Shown here in pieces: positions 61,318-64,000 of a DNA stretch of 64,000 nt. Source of the stretch: Streptomyces sp. NRRL F-2664. GTDB taxonomy: Bacteria > Actinomycetota > Actinomycetes > Streptomycetales > Streptomycetaceae. The stretch is from assembly GCF_000719345.1 (NCBI RefSeq), contig NZ_JOFX01000009.1:62001-126000 (forward strand), given 5' to 3'. The stretch's first letter is position 1. Every line of letters starts with the position of its first letter. The position numbers and the translations under genes were made by a program. A model generated the notes under the pieces. It saw only the letters and a program-made list of their open reading frames with translations. It had not been told where the DNA came from and did no database searches.

Positions 61318-61872
61318 TCAGAAGGACGATTCGCGGACGCTGGCCTTCGCTCCCGGATCGATGGTCGCCGTGATGACCGACCGGTGGTCGGAACTGGTGA
61401 ACGTGACCGTGAGGGTGCTGTCCGACGTCTGCGACGTCGCGGTCCGGAAGCCGCGGCCGGGGATCGCGGAGATCAGGCACACCCCCCGGCTGCCGTACCG
61501 CACCGTCACCTTCCCGCCCTGCGACGGCACGGTGTACAGGCCCGCTCCGCCCTCCTCGCAGTCGACGGTGCGCGGGGCGGCTGTCCGGGGGGCGCTCGAC
61601 GTGGCCTTGACGGGCGTGGGCGTCATCGAGGGGGAGGGGCGCTGCGAGACCGTGGGAGAGGGGCTGGCGGACGCGGTCGGGGACGGTGTGTCCGCAGGCG
61701 GGCTGCCCGCCTGCCAGGCGGGAGGCGTGTCGATGACCGTCGGGGCGGACCGGGCGACCGGCGGCGTATGCCGGGTCGAGCCGACCACGAACTGGACCGT
61801 GGCGAGCACGGCGGTCACGCTGGCGGCCGTGCACGACAGCCATATGAGCAGGTAGCGCGGAGTTCGGGGCAC
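61318..61872 (-). CDS. Membrane-anchored hypothetical protein with Pro/Ser/Thr linker
   Basis: A 184-residue protein with one N-terminal membrane segment (residues 8-29), a Ser/Pro/Thr-rich linker (about 55-100) and a C-terminal domain of about 80 residues with two Cys (TVDCEEGGAG, RGVCLISAIPGRG) that probably form a disulfide. No known domain is recognised. It lies between the redox operon and the CAP gene. Confidence 0.7.
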   Translation of the reverse strand: MPRTPRYLLIWLSCTAASVTAVLATVQFVVGSTRHTPPVARSAPTVIDTPPAWQAGSPPADTPSPTASASPSPTVSQRPSPSMTPTPVKATSSAPRTAAPRTVDCEEGGAGLYTVPSQGGKVTVRYGSRGVCLISAIPGRGFRTATSQTSDSTLTVTFTSSDHRSVITATIDPGAKASVRESSF

Positions 61873-61963
61873 GGCCCCATAGTGTCCGACGCTCCGGCCG
61901 GTCTGTCACCGGCTCCCCCGGAACAGCCCGGGCGGGGCGGCTGCCGGGGAGGGCGAACGCCGA

Positions 61964-61995
61964 CGTCCTCCCACCCGCAGGCGGGTGGGAGGACG
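61964..61995 (-). terminator. Strong terminator after the CAP-domain gene
   Basis: Perfect 15-base arms (61964-61978, 61981-61995) nearly without a loop, 68 bases past the stop at 62064. Confidence 0.72.
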
Positions 61996-62063
61996 GGGCG
62001 GTGGGGGGTGGTTCGGGGTGGGGCCGGGGCGTTCGCCCCGTGTGCCCCGTGTGCGGTGGTCGG

Positions 62064-62930
62064 TTACCTCGGAGCGCCGAAGTTCTGGGTCCACCAGGGG
62101 CCGCCGTCGCCCTTGTGGACGCCTATGCCGATCTCCTTGAAGGCGCAGTTGAGGATGTTCGCCCGGTGCCCGGGGCTGTTCATCCACGCCTTCATGACGG
62201 CAGCGGCATCGGCCTGCCCGCGGGCTATGTTCTCGCCCAGGTTGGACCACTTGTAGCCGGCGGCCTCCACGCGGCTGGTCATGGTGGACCCGTCGGGCCC
62301 GGTGTGCGACATGACGCCGGCGCGGGCCATGGTGTCGCTGTACCCCCGAGCGGCGGCGCTCAGTTTGGCGTTGGTGGCCAGGGCGCCGCAGCCGGCGGCC
62401 GCCCGCTCCTTGTTGACCAGGGCGAGCACGGCGGACTCGGCGTCGCCGTTGACGGTACCGCCGGCCCCGCCCGTGCTGCCGCCCGCGCCCCCGCCGCCCG
62501 AACCGCCCGAACTGCCCGAACCGCCGCCGGAGGTGGTGGCGGGCTTCTTCGTGGGCTTGGGGGCGGGGGAGTCCGGGGCGGCCGGGCTGCTGCTCTGCGC
62601 GGACGCGGTGTCGGTGGGTGTCGCGGACGCCGAGGCCTCGGCGGTGGGTGACGCGGACGCGTCGGCGGTTGTCGAGACCGTGGCGTCGGTGGTGGGCGTT
62701 GCGGCGTCGGGGGTGGGGGTGGCCGCTCCCGCGCCCGCCCCCGAGGACGCGCCGGCGGCGCCGTCGGCCCGCAGGTCGGTGCGCGCGTCGTCGCCGGAGT
62801 CGGCCACCGCGACCCCCACCGCCACCACTGCGGCGGCCGCGGTGACGGACAGCACGATGCGCGTGCGCACCGTCTTCTTCCGCCGGGCCTCGACGCGGGT
62901 CTGCGGTGGGGGAGTGTGGCTGCGGCTCAT
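62064..62930 (-). CDS. Membrane-anchored CAP/SCP-domain protein
   Basis: A 288-residue protein. A basic N-terminus and one membrane segment (about 24-44) are followed by a long Ala/Thr/Ser/Pro then Gly/Ser-rich stalk (about 50-165). The C-terminal 120 residues are a CAP domain: VLALVNKERAAAGCGAL, AGVMSHTGPDG, NLGENIARG and WMNSPGHRANIL carry the His and Glu residues of the family. Bacterial CAP proteins are linked to envelope functions; the activity is unknown. GAGGTG is 9 bases before the ATG at 62930. Confidence 0.92.
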   Translation of the reverse strand: MSRSHTPPPQTRVEARRKKTVRTRIVLSVTAAAAVVAVGVAVADSGDDARTDLRADGAAGASSGAGAGAATPTPDAATPTTDATVSTTADASASPTAEASASATPTDTASAQSSSPAAPDSPAPKPTKKPATTSGGGSGSSGGSGGGGAGGSTGGAGGTVNGDAESAVLALVNKERAAAGCGALATNAKLSAAARGYSDTMARAGVMSHTGPDGSTMTSRVEAAGYKWSNLGENIARGQADAAAVMKAWMNSPGHRANILNCAFKEIGIGVHKGDGGPWWTQNFGAPR

Positions 62931-63366
62931 GCCGGTAACACCTCGCAAGAGAAAGGGAGGAGGGGACTCCGCCCGAGCCTAGGCCGGTGACCAGCCGATA
63001 TCGCCTCCTGGAAGCCTTCTTCAAGTTCCCTTAAGGAAACCCGCAGGGTCAACACAGGGACGACCCGGGCAATCCGCCCAACTCCCCTCGACATCGGTCG
63101 GGTCGGCGCCCCACCACCCACAAGCCCCCACCGCAACCGCTCTGTTGCCCGGTCACCCGCTCCGTGCCGTGGCCCGCTCCGAGGACACGGCCCAGGGGCC
63201 GGTAGCCGGGGAGGCGGCCGGCCATCCCGTCCCCGCCGCGGTTGCGCACCGGGGGCCGTGGCCCGGCCGTCCGCGGGGCCGGGCTCTCCGGTGTCGGGGC
63301 CGCACCCGCGGCGGCGGACGGCCCGCAGCTGTTCGCACGCTCCTCGGCGCAGGGGCCGGACGGTGG
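62931..63366. other. 436-bp intergenic region with one motif copy
   Basis: No gene is supported. The part near the CAP gene contains copy 2 of the CTTnAnnTTnCCyTAAGGAA element (63019-63039). The remainder is GC-rich with several short inverted repeats and nothing recognisable. Confidence 0.35.
63019..63039. promoter_or_regulatory. Shared CTTnAnnTTnCCyTAAGGAA motif, copy 2
   Basis: It lies about 90 bases upstream of the CAP gene start. The core TTCCCTTAAGGAA is nearly palindromic. It matches copy 1 at 61246-61266. Confidence 0.35.
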
Positions 63367-63822
63367 TCAGGCTCCGCCCGCGGCCCGCCCGGCCTCGCCG
63401 AAGTCGGGGAGGACCAGGGCGCCGTCCTCGGTCAGGGTGAAGCCGGGGTTGTGGGCGATCTCCCAGGCGTGGCCGTCCGGATCGGTGAAGACCCCCGAGT
63501 AGAAGCCGATGGGATGGACGGCGGCCGGGCGGGTGACGGTGCCGCCGGCCGCCGCGGCCGCGGCCAGGACCGCGTCCACCTCCGCGTCGCTGCGCACGTT
63601 GTGGGCCAGGGCGATGCCGCCGAAGCCGGCCGGGGCGGCGTCGGCCAGTCCGCAGTCGGCGGCCAGCTTCCGGCGGTCCCACAGGACCAGGGCCAGCCCG
63701 CCCGCCTGGTGGAAGACCGTCTCCTCGACCTCGGTGCCGCGCCAGCCCAGCGCCGCGTAGAAGCTCTTCGCGCGGGCGAGGTCCGCGACCCCCAGGGTGA
63801 CGAGGCTGATCCGCTGTTCCAT
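63367..63822 (-). CDS. VOC (glyoxalase/bleomycin-resistance fold) protein
   Basis: A 151-residue single VOC-module pair: SLVTLGVADLARAKSFYAALGW opens it, and GGIALAHNV and GVFTDPDGHAWEIAHNPGF close it with conserved Asp-Pro-Asp-Gly-His and Glu metal residues. The function is unknown; many such proteins are lyases, dioxygenases or drug-binding proteins. Confidence 0.9.
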   Translation of the reverse strand: MEQRISLVTLGVADLARAKSFYAALGWRGTEVEETVFHQAGGLALVLWDRRKLAADCGLADAAPAGFGGIALAHNVRSDAEVDAVLAAAAAAGGTVTRPAAVHPIGFYSGVFTDPDGHAWEIAHNPGFTLTEDGALVLPDFGEAGRAAGGA

Positions 63823-63869
63823 CCGGCCACCGTAGCCGTCGCAGGCGCCCGGGGCCGCCCAGGCGCCGT

Positions 63870-64000
63870 TCAGGCCGCCGGCTTCCCCGGCTGGTCGTGG
63901 GTCGCACAGTGGATGCCGCCACCGCCCGAGGCGATGGTGTCGATGACCGCCCCCGGCCCCCGTGCCGCGGTCGCCAGCGCCGGCGTCCTCGCCCTGGCGA
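63870..64000 (-). CDS. aguA: Agmatine deiminase, C-terminal fragment (partial)
   Basis: Only the last 43 codons are present; the 5' part lies beyond the right edge. The end reads VIDTIASGGGGIHCATHDQP and then GKPAA, which is the conserved C-terminal active-site segment (GGGGIHCATxQQP) of agmatine deiminase with the nucleophilic Cys. It converts agmatine to N-carbamoylputrescine. Confidence 0.85.
   Translation of the reverse strand, partial: ARARTPALATAARGPGAVIDTIASGGGGIHCATHDQPGKPAA

Noticed and set aside
63049..63338. Small minus-strand frames between the CAP and VOC genes
   Set aside because: Arg/Gly/Pro-rich, no ribosome site, no conserved motif.

Overview
The window is typical Streptomyces chromosome. 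It has very high GC with GC-rich third codon positions, many GTG starts, GGAGG-type ribosome sites, long perfect hairpins between convergent genes, and families characteristic of streptomycetes (SpoIIE-type phosphatases, an nSTAND/WD40 protein, LitR/LitS-like light regulators, whiE-like spore pigment genes). The best single marker is a streptavidin gene at 13510-14061, nearly identical in protein sequence to S. avidinii streptavidin. I cannot name the species. I see no tRNA, rRNA, CRISPR array, transposase or attachment site.

Region A (1-14100) looks like the right-hand part of an anti-biotin biosynthetic locus. A minus-strand operon (5566 down to 1 and beyond) has every gene overlapping the next by 4 bases: fused aminodeoxychorismate synthase, GNAT acetyltransferase, HDAC-fold deacetylase, AroQ chorismate mutase, BacA-like prephenate decarboxylase homologue, homocitrate/isopropylmalate-synthase homologue, and the start of a methyltransferase cut by the window edge. 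This is the enzyme set expected for amiclenomycin, the aminocyclohexadienyl homo-amino acid warhead of the stravidins, which inhibit BioA and are known to be co-produced with streptavidin. The divergent plus-strand operon holds an MFS exporter, an ACP, a FabF-like ketosynthase, a BioF-like oxoamine synthase and an AMP-dependent acyl ligase, followed by a convergent cytochrome P450 and then streptavidin. This second module looks like a dedicated route to 8-amino-7-oxononanoate or an analogue. It could supply a second antimetabolite, or protect the producer by flooding BioA with its natural substrate. It is the least understood and most interesting part of the window.

Region B (14300-25450) carries an XRE-nSTAND-WD40 protein with 14 repeats, a secreted I36-like protein, a secreted beta-helix protein, and what looks like a contracted spore-pigment locus (O-methyltransferase, ACP, ABM-SchA/CurD fusion, divergent FAD monooxygenase) without its ketosynthase pair, then a TetR regulator.

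Region C (25500-34370) holds a secreted metallo-hydrolase with a discoidin domain, a secreted serine hydrolase, a fatty acyl-CoA ligase, an ArsB/SLC13-type permease and a DUF2867 SDR protein. The SDR gene overlaps a photolyase gene, which leads into a light-response cluster (34367-37549: photolyase, B12-binding MerR regulator, ECF sigma factor).

Region D (37600-55500) contains a TetR regulator, an MMPL transporter-LmeA operon with a clear palindromic operator, a saccharopine-dehydrogenase-like protein, a GlxA regulator, a Ser/Thr kinase facing a SpoIIE phosphatase, galTK, a DJ-1/PfpI protein, a second SpoIIE phosphatase, a secreted NPP1/NLP protein, a 33-residue membrane peptide and a divergent SDR-MarR pair with visible operators.

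Region E (55500-64000) has a two-component system, a four-gene thiol-redox operon (thioredoxin lipoprotein, TlpA, CcdA, DsbD-alpha lipoprotein), a membrane-anchored unknown, a CAP-domain protein, a VOC protein and the 3' end of an agmatine deiminase gene.
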